Shown: in pieces, positions 34,210 to 42,536 of the stretch
Layout of the letters: every line of letters begins with the position of its first letter
Position numbering within the stretch: the stretch's first letter is position 1
Source: Nocardia suismassiliense
Lineage (GTDB): Bacteria; Actinomycetota; Actinomycetes; Mycobacteriales; Mycobacteriaceae
DNA length: 64,000 nucleotides
Direction of reading: 5' to 3'
Assembly: GCF_900269665.1 (NCBI RefSeq)
Contig: NZ_LT985361.1
Coordinates: 478,965-542,964, forward strand
The notes under the pieces: model-generated
What the model saw: the letters and a program-made list of their open reading frames with translations, nothing else
Told to the model about the DNA's origin: nothing
Database searches by the model: none
Position numbers and translations under genes: made by a program

Positions 34210-36075
34210 GTGCGAGGAATCGGGGCGCGCGGCGATACCCGAACCCGGGTGCGGGCGGCATCGGCGCTGGCGACAGCTATGGTCATGGCTCGGACCACCG
34301 GGGCGTTCTACGTCATGGGTGGTGTGCTGGGTCTGCTTATCACTGCCGTCGCCCCGGGCGACGAGGGTAATCGGGCACTGGTCGGCACGGCCGCGGCGAT
34401 CGCGCTGACGCTCGGGCTCACCCTGCTGGCGTGGGGGCCGCGGTTGCCGCACTCGGTGCACCACGCTTACGTCGCGATCGCGACGGTGCTGGTGACCATC
34501 GCGGTGTACGCGTTCCCCAATACGGTCGGCGCGATCAGCCTCGCCGCGTTCTACGTCTTCATCGCCTGCGACGCCGCCCTGTTCTTCGCCTGGTCGCAAG
34601 CGGCCGCGCATATCGCCTTCGCACTGGCGTTGTGCCTGTGGGTGCTGCCCGCGCGGCCGGTGGATCCCGGGCTGCCGTGGTGGTCCGGGCTGATCCCGGC
34701 CGGTGTCACCGTCGGCGTCGGTGTGGTGGTCGGCATCCTCACCAGGATGGCCTCGGAAGCCGATATCGACGTGCTGACCGGGCTGTTGAACCGGCGCGGC
34801 TTCGATCGCGCGCTGAACTCCGCGATCGACCAGGCCACCCGCACCGGCCAGGGCCTCGCGCTGGTGCTGGTCGATCTCGACCGCTTCCAGAAGATCAACG
34901 ACCACCTCGGCCACCGCGCGGGCGACGCCGTACTGCAGCGGGTGGCCGACACCTGGTCGAAACTGCTTGCGCCGGACCAGCGTCTGGCCCGCTACGGCGG
35001 CGACGCGTTCGCGATGTTGCTGCCGAACACCACCGAGCAGGCCGCCATCCTGCTCACCGAGCAACTACGCGCGGCGGTCACCACCGGCTGTTCGGCGGGC
35101 GTGACCTCGTGGCAGCCGGGCGAATCCGGCTCGCTGCTGGTGAGTCGCGCGGACGTCGGCCTGTACCGGGCCAAGCAGGCGGGCCGTAACCGGACGGTGC
35201 TCGAGTCGTCGCGCCAGCTGCCGCTTGCCGTGGAGTTGCGCGAAGCCATCGACCGCGGGCTGCTCGACGTGCACTACCAGCCGATCGTCAGTCTGACCGA
35301 GGGCGGCGGCAAGGCGGTCGGAGTCGAGGCGCTGCTGCGCTGGTCGTCGAGCGCGCAGCCGGACGTCACCACCGAGGGCCTGATCCGGGTCGCCGAGGAA
35401 TACGACCTCATCTCCGATCTGGACGAGTTGGTGCTGCGCCGGGCCTGCGCCGACGCCGCCCGATTGCAGGACACCTTCGCCCAGCTCGACCTGACGCTGA
35501 ACGTGAACGTCAGCGGCTTGGAACTGGCCGAAGCCGGCTACGCCGACCGGGTGGCGGGCATCCTCGCCGGCACCGGCTGGCCCGCCGAGCAGCTGGTGCT
35601 CGAGGTGACCGAGAGCGAGCTGGCCGCCGAATCCCACACCGCCATCGCGAATCTGCACACGCTGCGCGAGCGTGGGGTGCGCATCGCCATCGACGATTTC
35701 GGCACCGGATACTCCTCGCTCAGCAGGCTGGCCACGCTGCCCAGCGACATCCTCAAGGTCGACCAGTCCTTCGTCGCCGCGATCCGATCCGACTCCCCGG
35801 CGCCGCCGCTGCTCGGCGTGATCGCCGCGTTGAGCAGCGCACTCGACCTCCAGGTGATCGCCGAGGGGGTGGAGACCGAATACCAGGCCGCGGTGCTCAC
35901 CGAACTCGGGTTCGCGCTCGCCCAGGGCTACCACTACAGCGACTCGCATCCGGTGGCGGAGCTGATCAGCGACCTCAACGAGAACCACGGACGGGTCGGT
36001 CCCGGTGCGACGGACCGGCGGCTCGACGACGGCGATTCGATGCACGCCGCCAACGGTTGGCTGCCGCTGCGATAA
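34210..36075 (+). CDS. cyclic-di-GMP signalling protein: membrane, degenerate GGDEF, intact EAL
   Basis: About 621 residues from GTG 34210. Six or so transmembrane helices occupy about residues 25-175. A GGDEF domain follows (DVLTGLLNRRGFD), but its active-site motif is GGDAF at 263-267, with Ala in place of the conserved Glu. The EAL domain is complete: EALLRW at 373, NVNVSG, LVLEVTESE, AIDDFGTGYSSLSRL, LKVDQSFV and VIAEGVETE. The protein is therefore expected to hydrolyse cyclic-di-GMP, with the GGDEF domain acting as a sensor. It stands alone between serS and an MFS gene. Confidence 0.9.
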   Translation: MRGIGARGDTRTRVRAASALATAMVMARTTGAFYVMGGVLGLLITAVAPGDEGNRALVGTAAAIALTLGLTLLAWGPRLPHSVHHAYVAIATVLVTIAVYAFPNTVGAISLAAFYVFIACDAALFFAWSQAAAHIAFALALCLWVLPARPVDPGLPWWSGLIPAGVTVGVGVVVGILTRMASEADIDVLTGLLNRRGFDRALNSAIDQATRTGQGLALVLVDLDRFQKINDHLGHRAGDAVLQRVADTWSKLLAPDQRLARYGGDAFAMLLPNTTEQAAILLTEQLRAAVTTGCSAGVTSWQPGESGSLLVSRADVGLYRAKQAGRNRTVLESSRQLPLAVELREAIDRGLLDVHYQPIVSLTEGGGKAVGVEALLRWSSSAQPDVTTEGLIRVAEEYDLISDLDELVLRRACADAARLQDTFAQLDLTLNVNVSGLELAEAGYADRVAGILAGTGWPAEQLVLEVTESELAAESHTAIANLHTLRERGVRIAIDDFGTGYSSLSRLATLPSDILKVDQSFVAAIRSDSPAPPLLGVIAALSSALDLQVIAEGVETEYQAAVLTELGFALAQGYHYSDSHPVAELISDLNENHGRVGPGATDRRLDDGDSMHAANGWLPLR

Positions 36076-36154
36076 CCGCTTGACGCGGCCCGGCGCGGCT
36101 GCGCATGCTGACCGTATGCGTTTGCTCGTTTATGCCTATTGACCTGTCAGTGAG

Positions 36155-37585
36155 GTGCTGGCCCGGCTGACGGGCAGCACCGATTCGCCGTCGCTGCGCG
36201 CGCTGACCATTCGCGCCGTGCTGTTCAAGGGCATCGGCGACCTGATCCCGCTGTATGCGCTGTACTCCCTGCTGTTCGCCGATCATGGGCTGAGCACCGG
36301 GCAGATCTCCTCGCTGTTCGCGATCTGGTCGACCACCGCGTTCCTGCTCGAGGTGCCGTCCGGCGCCTGGGCGGACACGGTGTCGCGGCGTGCCCTGCTC
36401 ATCTTCAGCGGTGTGCTGCTGACCGCCGGGTTCGCCCTGTGGACCCTGGTGCCTACCTACCTCGGCTTCGCGCTGGGATTCGTACTGTGGGGCACGGCAG
36501 GCGCTTTGGTGTCCGGCACGTTCGAGGCCCTGCTGTACGACGACCTCGCCGCCCGTGGCGAACAGTCCTCTTACGCGCGCATCCTCGGCTACACCCGTGC
36601 GGCCTCGGAGACCGCCATCGTCATCGGCATCGTGGCCGCCACCCCGCTGTACCTCTGGGGTGGTTATGCGCTGATCGGTTGGTCCAGCGTCGGATTCGCC
36701 GCCCTGCACACGGTGATCGCGATGACGTTGCCCAGTGCGCCGAAGGTGGTATCCGCCACCGCGGTCGAAGAACTGGAAGACGAAGTCGGCGAGGGGTATT
36801 CGATCGGTGATTCGGGAGCCCTCGCAACGAGTCCTGCCGCGGTCATGGCATCGAGTGCGGACACAGTCGGCGACGGCCCGATTGACAGCAACTGGGTAGC
36901 GCGGGGACCGCACAGCACGGACCCAGCGGCGGCAGGCGCATTCGCTCGCTATCTCGGCATGCTGAAGACCGGTGTCGGGGAGGCGATTCGGGTGCGAGCG
37001 GTGCGCAACGGTGTGCTGCTCGGGGCGCTGCTGTTCGGGATCACCGCGTTCGACGAGTACTTCGCGCTGCTCGCCCAGTCGGCCGGGGTGGCGACGGCGG
37101 TGGTTCCACTGCTCGTCGGCGTGACGGTGCTCGGCTCGCTCATCGGCTCGGTCCTCGCCGGGCGCACCGAGGGCATGTCGGGTCGCACCATGGCGATTGC
37201 GGTCGGTTTTGGTGGTGTCCTGTTCCTCGGCGGTTCGCTCATCGCCGGGCTCGCCGAGGGGCGGCCGAGCGCCGTGTATGTCCTTACGGGCCTGGGGTTC
37301 ACCGCGATCGGCGTCTCCTACGGCATCGTCTACAACGCCGGTGTCGTCGCGGGTGCGCGTCTCCAGGACGCGATCGAGGGTCCCGCCCGGGCGACCGTGA
37401 CTTCGGTATCCGGGCTGCTCGGTGAAGTCGTCGCTCTGGTCGTCTTCGCCTTCGCCGCCATCGCCACCACCTGGTGGTCCATGCCGACCATCCTCGCCGT
37501 CCTCGGCGCCACACTGCTCCCGATCGCCCTGGTGACCACCTCGTGGCTACCGCCGAAACCGGTCGACCCGTCGTCAGCTGAGTGA
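36155..37585 (+). CDS. MFS transporter
   Basis: 476 residues from GTG 36155. Twelve transmembrane segments in two halves are separated by a hydrophilic central loop of about 70 residues (APKVVSATAVEELEDEVGEG...). The loop between helices 2 and 3 carries the MFS motif variant GAWADTVSRRALL. The substrate cannot be predicted. It lies 80 bases after the GGDEF-EAL gene in the same direction, close enough for co-transcription but with no overlap. It converges on the TetR gene ending at 37624. Confidence 0.85.
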   Translation: MLARLTGSTDSPSLRALTIRAVLFKGIGDLIPLYALYSLLFADHGLSTGQISSLFAIWSTTAFLLEVPSGAWADTVSRRALLIFSGVLLTAGFALWTLVPTYLGFALGFVLWGTAGALVSGTFEALLYDDLAARGEQSSYARILGYTRAASETAIVIGIVAATPLYLWGGYALIGWSSVGFAALHTVIAMTLPSAPKVVSATAVEELEDEVGEGYSIGDSGALATSPAAVMASSADTVGDGPIDSNWVARGPHSTDPAAAGAFARYLGMLKTGVGEAIRVRAVRNGVLLGALLFGITAFDEYFALLAQSAGVATAVVPLLVGVTVLGSLIGSVLAGRTEGMSGRTMAIAVGFGGVLFLGGSLIAGLAEGRPSAVYVLTGLGFTAIGVSYGIVYNAGVVAGARLQDAIEGPARATVTSVSGLLGEVVALVVFAFAAIATTWWSMPTILAVLGATLLPIALVTTSWLPPKPVDPSSAE

Positions 37586-37623
37586 GCCACCGCTTGGCAC
37601 GTCATGCGTATGCCGGCTGATGA

Positions 37624-38268
37624 CTAATCGAGCGTGACGCCGATGAGATGGCTTGCGGTGAGCAGGAATTGGTCGGTGGAGCGGTCGATCAGCGCGGTGC
37701 GGGTGATGGGAAGGGTGCCCGCCAGCCAGCTGTTGGTGGTTTCCCAGAGGCCGCCGAGGAGGTGGGTGGCGGCGAATTCGGCGTGGTCCCCGGCCTTTTC
37801 GACCACGTCGGCGCCGACCTCGCCCGCGCACACGGCCAGCATGATGCCCGCGAAGGAGCGCATCACCTCGGCCCTGCGCATAAGCAGTGCGGGGTTCAGC
37901 TGCGCTTCGACGGTGGCGATGCGCGCCTTGCGTGGGTCGTCGGCGATCAGGTCGATGGCCGCGGCGATGGCCGCCCTGGTCTTGGCGCGGATGTCGGTGG
38001 GCGTGGTGACGAACGCGGTGACCACCGCCTGGCCGATCTCGTCGACGATCCGGTCGAACACCTCGCTGAACACCGCGTCGAGATCGCTGAAACTCTCGTA
38101 GTAGTACCGCTCGGAGAGCCGCGCCCGCGTGCACAGACCGGAGACGGTCAGCTTGGCGAAACCCGAGGTCCCGATGATTTCCTGCGCGGCATCGAGCAGC
38201 GCGCCGCGACGCCGCGCCTTGCGCTGTTCGATCGGGACGCCGCCGTAGGACCGCGAGGTGGTAGCCAT
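37624..38268 (-). CDS. TetR/AcrR family transcriptional regulator
   Basis: About 214 residues from ATG 38268 (MATTSRSYGGVPIEQRK) or an ATG three codons earlier. The helix-turn-helix is in ARRRGALLDAAQEIIGTSGFAKLTVSGLCTRARLSERYYYESF. The ligand domain is all-helical. It is divergent from an MpaB-family oxygenase gene, and the region between contains three copies of one half-site motif, so it most likely represses both itself and that oxygenase, with a lipid-like or hydrophobic effector inferred only from context. Confidence 0.88.
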   Translation of the reverse strand: MATTSRSYGGVPIEQRKARRRGALLDAAQEIIGTSGFAKLTVSGLCTRARLSERYYYESFSDLDAVFSEVFDRIVDEIGQAVVTAFVTTPTDIRAKTRAAIAAAIDLIADDPRKARIATVEAQLNPALLMRRAEVMRSFAGIMLAVCAGEVGADVVEKAGDHAEFAATHLLGGLWETTNSWLAGTLPITRTALIDRSTDQFLLTASHLIGVTLD

Positions 38269-38274
38269 CCGAGA

Positions 38275-38332
38275 CATTCTGGCATACATCCTTGCCAGAT
38301 ATCCGATTTTGTGGGACGGTCTTGTCAGAATG
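38275..38332. promoter_or_regulatory. operator region between tetR and MpaB gene, three related half-sites
   Basis: TCTGGCA (38278-38284) and TGCCAGA (38293-38299) form an inverted repeat with an eight-base spacer, and TTGTCAGAATG (38322-38332) is the complement of CATTCTGACAA, nearly the CATTCTGGCA at 38275-38284. These lie immediately before the TetR start and within 40 bases of the divergent gene. Confidence 0.65.
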
Positions 38333-38368
38333 CTCGACCACGAACCTCGACCCGACGGGTGAAGTGCA

Positions 38369-39622
38369 ATGGCGCATGACAACCAGAAACTCCCCACTCC
38401 GCAGCTGTTCACGGAGTTCCCGTTCAAGTACGCCGTGCCCGTCATGGCACCGGGCGACCTGAGCTGCACCGCCGCCCAGCGCGACTCGTTCCGCCGTTTC
38501 ACCCAGGTCGGTGATCCGCTGGCGGACGCCGTGGTCGCCATGTTCAAGCGACTGCCCGTCGGCGAGGGCCGCCGGATGTTCGAGCTCGCCGTCGAAAACG
38601 GTATCGACGCCGTGCCGGATGCCCCGCCGGAGCTGGTGGCGCTCTTCGAACAGGTGGAAGCGGCGCCGTACTGGCTGGATCGCGACAAGATTGATCGCGG
38701 TGCCCGCGTGGTCGGTCGCACCGGCGTCTGGGGTGGCATCGCCATGGGCATGTTCGCCCTGATGGGCGGCTATCTGGCGTCGCGCGCGGACAAGACCCTG
38801 GTCGGCACCGGCGACCTGGACGCGATGGCGCCGCGCAGGCTGGCCGAGACCACCCAGTGGTGGCTGGACGTAACCACTCCCGGTGGCCTGGAACGTAATG
38901 CGATCGGTTACAAGAGCGTGCTGCGCGTGCGGTTGATGCACGCGCTGGTGCGGGCAGGCATGAACCGGCGCCCCGACTGGGACTACGCGGCCTGGGATCA
39001 CCCGGTCAATCAGGTGCTCACCGTCGGCACCCTCGGCCTCTTCTCCATGGCGAACCTCGTTGGCGCCCAAGCGCTCGGGCTGCAGTTCTCGGCCAAGGAG
39101 AAGGACGCGGTATTCCAGCTGTGGCGCTATGTCGGGTTCCTGCTCGGTGTGGACGCGGAGATCCTGCCGACCTGCGAGACCGACACCTGGCGTGCCTTCT
39201 GGATTCTCGCCGACACCGAATTCATCCCCGACGCCGATTCCCAGCGCCTGGCCCAAGCCCTCATCCCCGCCGCCGGCGGCCTTTTCGTCGGCGACACCAC
39301 CGCGGCGCAGCGCGCGGTGCGCCGCGTCGTCACCAGCTACATGGTCGCCTACAGCCGAATCATCCTCGGCCCCAGCAACGCCGACTTCCTCGACCTGCCC
39401 GACAGCAGGTTCTTCAAGACCGCCGTGCTGGCCACCGCCGTAGTCAACGGCGCGCTGGAGGTGCCCCGCCGAATCCTCCCCGGCGCCACCCGCTTCCACG
39501 AAAACCTCGGCGCCCGCATCCGCACCCGCCTGGTCCGCGGCTCCATCGCCCGCAACGGCGGCGACCGCACCTACGCCCGCCACGACACCTACGCCACCCG
39601 CGCCACCCTCCGCGCAGGGTGA
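38369..39622 (+). CDS. oxygenase MpaB family protein (DUF2236)
   Basis: 417 residues, largely helical, with the DUF2236/MpaB features of an early Trp/Asp segment (APYWLDRDKIDRGARV), a conserved Arg/His region (VRLMHALVRAGM) and a central WDHPVNQVLT. The family includes latex-clearing protein and fungal MpaB, b-type-haem oxygenases that cleave isoprenoid chains. Two to three hydrophobic segments suggest membrane association. Whether this one cleaves polyisoprene or another lipid cannot be told. It is divergent from a TetR regulator whose operator-like repeats lie in the shared promoter. Confidence 0.8.
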   Translation: MAHDNQKLPTPQLFTEFPFKYAVPVMAPGDLSCTAAQRDSFRRFTQVGDPLADAVVAMFKRLPVGEGRRMFELAVENGIDAVPDAPPELVALFEQVEAAPYWLDRDKIDRGARVVGRTGVWGGIAMGMFALMGGYLASRADKTLVGTGDLDAMAPRRLAETTQWWLDVTTPGGLERNAIGYKSVLRVRLMHALVRAGMNRRPDWDYAAWDHPVNQVLTVGTLGLFSMANLVGAQALGLQFSAKEKDAVFQLWRYVGFLLGVDAEILPTCETDTWRAFWILADTEFIPDADSQRLAQALIPAAGGLFVGDTTAAQRAVRRVVTSYMVAYSRIILGPSNADFLDLPDSRFFKTAVLATAVVNGALEVPRRILPGATRFHENLGARIRTRLVRGSIARNGGDRTYARHDTYATRATLRAG

Positions 39623-39863
39623 TCCCGCCTGTCGGCCTCCGTGCGCGGTGCACGCACCGGTCGCTGCCCGCGCCCTAGCGGTATCTGGGCGCTTCGCCGG
39701 CATCGTGTCGATCGCCTGGCCGTTGACCTCGGTGGCCACGTGGCAGTTAGTGGTCGACGGGTTGTTGATCGTGCTCGGTCGACCCTGCACGGCATAGCCC
39801 GCTGCTCCTGGCTCGGTGTGTCGGCGTCCGGCGTGCGCGCGGCGGGGTGAGGTGCTGCGGCGG

Positions 39864-39869
39864 TAGCGT
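39864..39869 (+). promoter_or_regulatory. candidate -10 hexamer for DMT transporter (leaderless)
   Basis: TAGCGT lies six bases before GTG 39876 with no ribosome-binding site between. The remaining 240 bases back to the MpaB stop hold nothing I recognise. Confidence 0.45.
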
Positions 39870-39875
39870 GCCGGG

Positions 39876-40832
39876 GTGACCGCGCGGGCGAGGTTGGGAC
39901 TTGTGTTCGGGTTCGGCATCGGCGCGGGTGTGGCCGTGCAGGGCCGAATCAATGGGGCGCTCGGGGCGCGACTGCACGACGGGATTGCCGCGGCCACCAT
40001 CAGTTTCGGGTCCGGTCTGCTGATCCTGGTGATCGCTTTCGCGTTCAGCGCTCGACTCCGCGGTGGGGTGGTGCAGGTTCGGCGGGCGCTGGCGGCGGGC
40101 ACGTTGCGGCCGTGGCATCTGCTCGGTGGCCTGTGTGGCGCGTTCTTCGTCGCGTGCCAGGGCCTTACCGTCGCGGCGATCGGGGTCACGGCTTTCACCG
40201 TCGCCGTTGTGGCGGGTCAACTGTTGAGCAGTCTCGTAGTCGACCGTCTCGGTGTGGCTCCGAACGGGCGAACTCCGGTCACCGCATTGCGTTTCGGCGG
40301 TGCCGCCCTGGGGGTGGCCGCGGTGATGCTCGCCGGGTCGGGCCGCTCGGGCGCACCATCCGGCGCCCTCTCGGTCCCCGACTCGCTGCGCGGCGCACCG
40401 ACCGCGCTGCTGATCATCCTGCCCGCACTGGCCGGCATCGGCTTGGCTTGGCAGCAAGCGGTGAACGGCCGGGTGGGCCAGGCCGGTGGCCCGCTGCCCG
40501 CCACCCTGGTCAACTTCTGCGTCGGCCTGATCGCCCTGGTGGTGCTCGAGGCCGCCGTCCTGCTCGGTTCCGGCTTGCCCGCCGAATTCCCCACGCAGCC
40601 CTGGCTCTATCTCGGCGGCCTAATCGGTATCGCCTTCATCGCACTGGCCGCCCTCACCGTCCGCTGGATCGGCGTCCTCCTGCTCGGCCTGACCTCCATC
40701 GCAGGTCAACTTCTGATGTCGATCGCCCTGGACCTCGCCACCCCCACCAGCGCGGGACTGTCCGCCACTGCGGTAATCGGCAGCGTGCTCACATTGGTGG
40801 CCGTCGGCATAGCCACCCGTTCCCAGCCTTGA
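39876..40832 (+). CDS. DMT family transporter, duplicated DUF606 (YdcZ-type) halves
   Basis: 318 residues with ten transmembrane segments arranged as two similar five-helix halves. Each half starts with a G-x-x-x-Q-x-x-x-N-G-x-x-G-x pattern (GVAVQGRINGALGARL and GLAWQQAVNGRVGQ), which is the DUF606/YdcZ repeat. Members are inner-membrane transporters of unknown substrate in the drug/metabolite superfamily. It is transcribed alone or with the MauE-type gene 120 bases downstream. Confidence 0.82.
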   Translation: MTARARLGLVFGFGIGAGVAVQGRINGALGARLHDGIAAATISFGSGLLILVIAFAFSARLRGGVVQVRRALAAGTLRPWHLLGGLCGAFFVACQGLTVAAIGVTAFTVAVVAGQLLSSLVVDRLGVAPNGRTPVTALRFGGAALGVAAVMLAGSGRSGAPSGALSVPDSLRGAPTALLIILPALAGIGLAWQQAVNGRVGQAGGPLPATLVNFCVGLIALVVLEAAVLLGSGLPAEFPTQPWLYLGGLIGIAFIALAALTVRWIGVLLLGLTSIAGQLLMSIALDLATPTSAGLSATAVIGSVLTLVAVGIATRSQP

Positions 40833-40867
40833 GTCGGGCCGCCGTCCTGGCTTGCGGCGCAGTTCCA

Positions 40868-40884
40868 TGGTGTGCCACTCACCG
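40868..40884. repeat. 17-base repeat, copy 1
   Basis: TGGTGTGCCACTCACCG occurs here and identically at 46818-46834, both in intergenic positions just after a transport or lipid gene, with a 12-base inverted copy at 46774-46785. Confidence 0.6.
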
Positions 40885-40954
40885 GCGATCGAAGGCTGGA
40901 AGTAGTTCCGCTGATTCGTCTTTCGAGGGTTTGCGGGTGTGGGATGGTGCGCTC

Positions 40955-41944
40955 ATGCTGATCGAATACGGGGTGTGGATTTCGCGGCTGGTGGTCGGTG
41001 TGCTGTTCGGATTGTCGGCCTTCGGGAAGGTGGCTGATCCGGTCGGTACGCGGAAAGCGGTGGGGGAGTTCGGTGTTCCGATCCGGTGGGTGGCCGTGGT
41101 GGCGTGGGGGCTACCGGCGCTGGAGGCGGTGGTTGTGGTCGCCGTGCTGGTGCCGTGCACGGTCCTGCCGGGCGCGTTGCTGGCGCTGCTGTTGTTGCTC
41201 GTGTTCACCGCAGCGGTGGTGCGGCTGTTGCGGCGGGGCGAGCGTCCGGCCTGCTCGTGCTTCGGCGCGATGAGTGCGGCGCCCATCGGGACGCGAACAG
41301 TGGTGCGCAACGGTGTCTTACTGGTACTCGCGGCGCTGGTCGCGTGGGGTGCGGTGGCGTACCCGCAGGTGCCGCGCGTGCTGCCGACCGACGATGCGGT
41401 CTGGCTCGTGGTGGCCGCGGTGCTGGTGGCGATGCTGGTGTGGGTGTGGGGCGAGGTGCATGCGCTGCGCAAACGGGTCGACGAGCAAGCCTTGTCGACG
41501 CTCGGCGCGGAGGGCTTGCCGGTCGGCGCGGTCGCGCCGGAATTCGAGCTGCTCGATGTCGGCGGTGGCCGAACGACTTTGGCGTCGCTGCTGGAGCGGG
41601 GCCGGCAGGTGCTGCTGGTCTTCGTGCACCCAGGCTGCGAACTGTGCGCGGCGTTGGCGCGGGAACTGCCGCGCTGGCAGCAGCGCACCGTGTCGGCGCT
41701 GACCATTGTCGTCGTCGGCAACGGCGACGCCGCCGAACACGCCGAATGGGGGCGTGAACAGGGACTGGCAGAGATCCCGGTACTGGTGCAGCAGGGTAAC
41801 GAGGCGGCGCTGCGCTACCGCGTGCGCGGCACCCCGTCGGCGGTCCTCATCGACGCCGAAGGTCGGGTCGCCGCCCCCGTTGCCAGGGGCGCGATCGCCG
41901 CGCGTGAGCTGATAATGCAGGCGAAAACGGTTGTCCGGCGCTGA
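40955..41944 (+). CDS. MauE/DoxX-like membrane domain fused to thioredoxin-like (MauD/TlpA) domain
   Basis: 329 residues. The first 140 residues form four transmembrane helices of a MauE/DoxX-type domain, with a Cys pair in ERPACSCFG after helix 3. A further helix at about 150-168 leads to an exported thioredoxin fold (GAVAPEFELLDVGGG... VFVHPGCELCAALARELPRWQ) with the CELC redox motif and cis-Pro segment RGTPSAVLID. MauE and MauD normally are separate proteins needed for disulfide formation in methylamine dehydrogenase; this fusion suggests one electron-relay protein for extracytoplasmic thiols. The partner is not in the window. Confidence 0.8.
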   Translation: MLIEYGVWISRLVVGVLFGLSAFGKVADPVGTRKAVGEFGVPIRWVAVVAWGLPALEAVVVVAVLVPCTVLPGALLALLLLLVFTAAVVRLLRRGERPACSCFGAMSAAPIGTRTVVRNGVLLVLAALVAWGAVAYPQVPRVLPTDDAVWLVVAAVLVAMLVWVWGEVHALRKRVDEQALSTLGAEGLPVGAVAPEFELLDVGGGRTTLASLLERGRQVLLVFVHPGCELCAALARELPRWQQRTVSALTIVVVGNGDAAEHAEWGREQGLAEIPVLVQQGNEAALRYRVRGTPSAVLIDAEGRVAAPVARGAIAARELIMQAKTVVRR

Positions 41945-42136
41945 GAACACTGCGAATCAGGATTCCGGTACGCACCGCGCCGACCGTAACAGCAAATTCG
42001 TCCGTTTCTCCGAGCGCATACGGAACGGTCCTTTAATTATGTTGCCGCACAATCGATTTCGGCGGAAATAGTACAGCAGTGCTCGTTACCATCGAATGGC
42101 AAGGCTCCATCGACCGATCCTTCGAGGTGAAATATC

Positions 42137-42475
42137 ATGGCGGACTTCGCATTCACGGATTACTCCGGCAAAGAATTCGTTGTCAGATTGACCAACGAGG
42201 CGCGCATCGCGGAAGCGCGACGGATCCTATCCGGCGAGGAACAGATGTCGATCCACGTGATGGGACGTATTCGCAAGCAGCAGGCCGACTACAACCCGGG
42301 CTGGAGTTTCCATTTGGACCCGGACACCGTCACCTTCTTCACCATGGCCATCGAGGTCTGCGACGCGAGCATCACCTATGTGGAGGACCACCTCGATGAG
42401 GCGTGCGGCGCGTTCCTGCCCGGATGCTTCTGGTGCCCATGGTCATCCCGGCTCACCAGGGAGTTGACCGCCTGA
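42137..42475 (+). CDS. BP74-N-like domain small protein
   Basis: 112 residues from ATG 42137 with GAGGTG upstream. The sequence FTDYSGKEFVVRLT, RRILSGEEQ, HVMGRI, PGWSFHLDP and PWSSRLTREL matches the N-terminal domain of BP74, first named from a calmodulin-binding protein of Dictyostelium and also seen as stand-alone proteins in Streptomyces. There is no signal peptide in this copy, although several bacterial relatives are exported. Two cysteines (CDAS and GCFWC) are present, with three Cys in all. It has its own 190-base, AT-richer leader and a hairpin terminator. Biological role unknown. Confidence 0.65.
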   Translation: MADFAFTDYSGKEFVVRLTNEARIAEARRILSGEEQMSIHVMGRIRKQQADYNPGWSFHLDPDTVTFFTMAIEVCDASITYVEDHLDEACGAFLPGCFWCPWSSRLTRELTA

Positions 42476-42498
42476 ACACCGAAAAGGGGAGCGAACAT

Positions 42499-42526
42499 CG
42501 GGCAGGTGCCGAAAGGTGCCTGCCCG
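42499..42526. terminator. bidirectional hairpin between convergent genes
   Basis: CGGGCAGG at 42499-42506 pairs with CCTGCCCG at 42519-42526, closed by an inner CC-GAAA-GG tetraloop hairpin. It lies between the BP74-type gene and the MBL-Rieske gene. Confidence 0.75.
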
Positions 42527-42536
42527 GCCCGCTGCC

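Noticed and set aside
37574..40198. An 874-codon minus-strand frame across the MpaB gene and the DMT gene
   Set aside because: It overlaps three genes that have recognisable domains and its own translation is compositionally biased.
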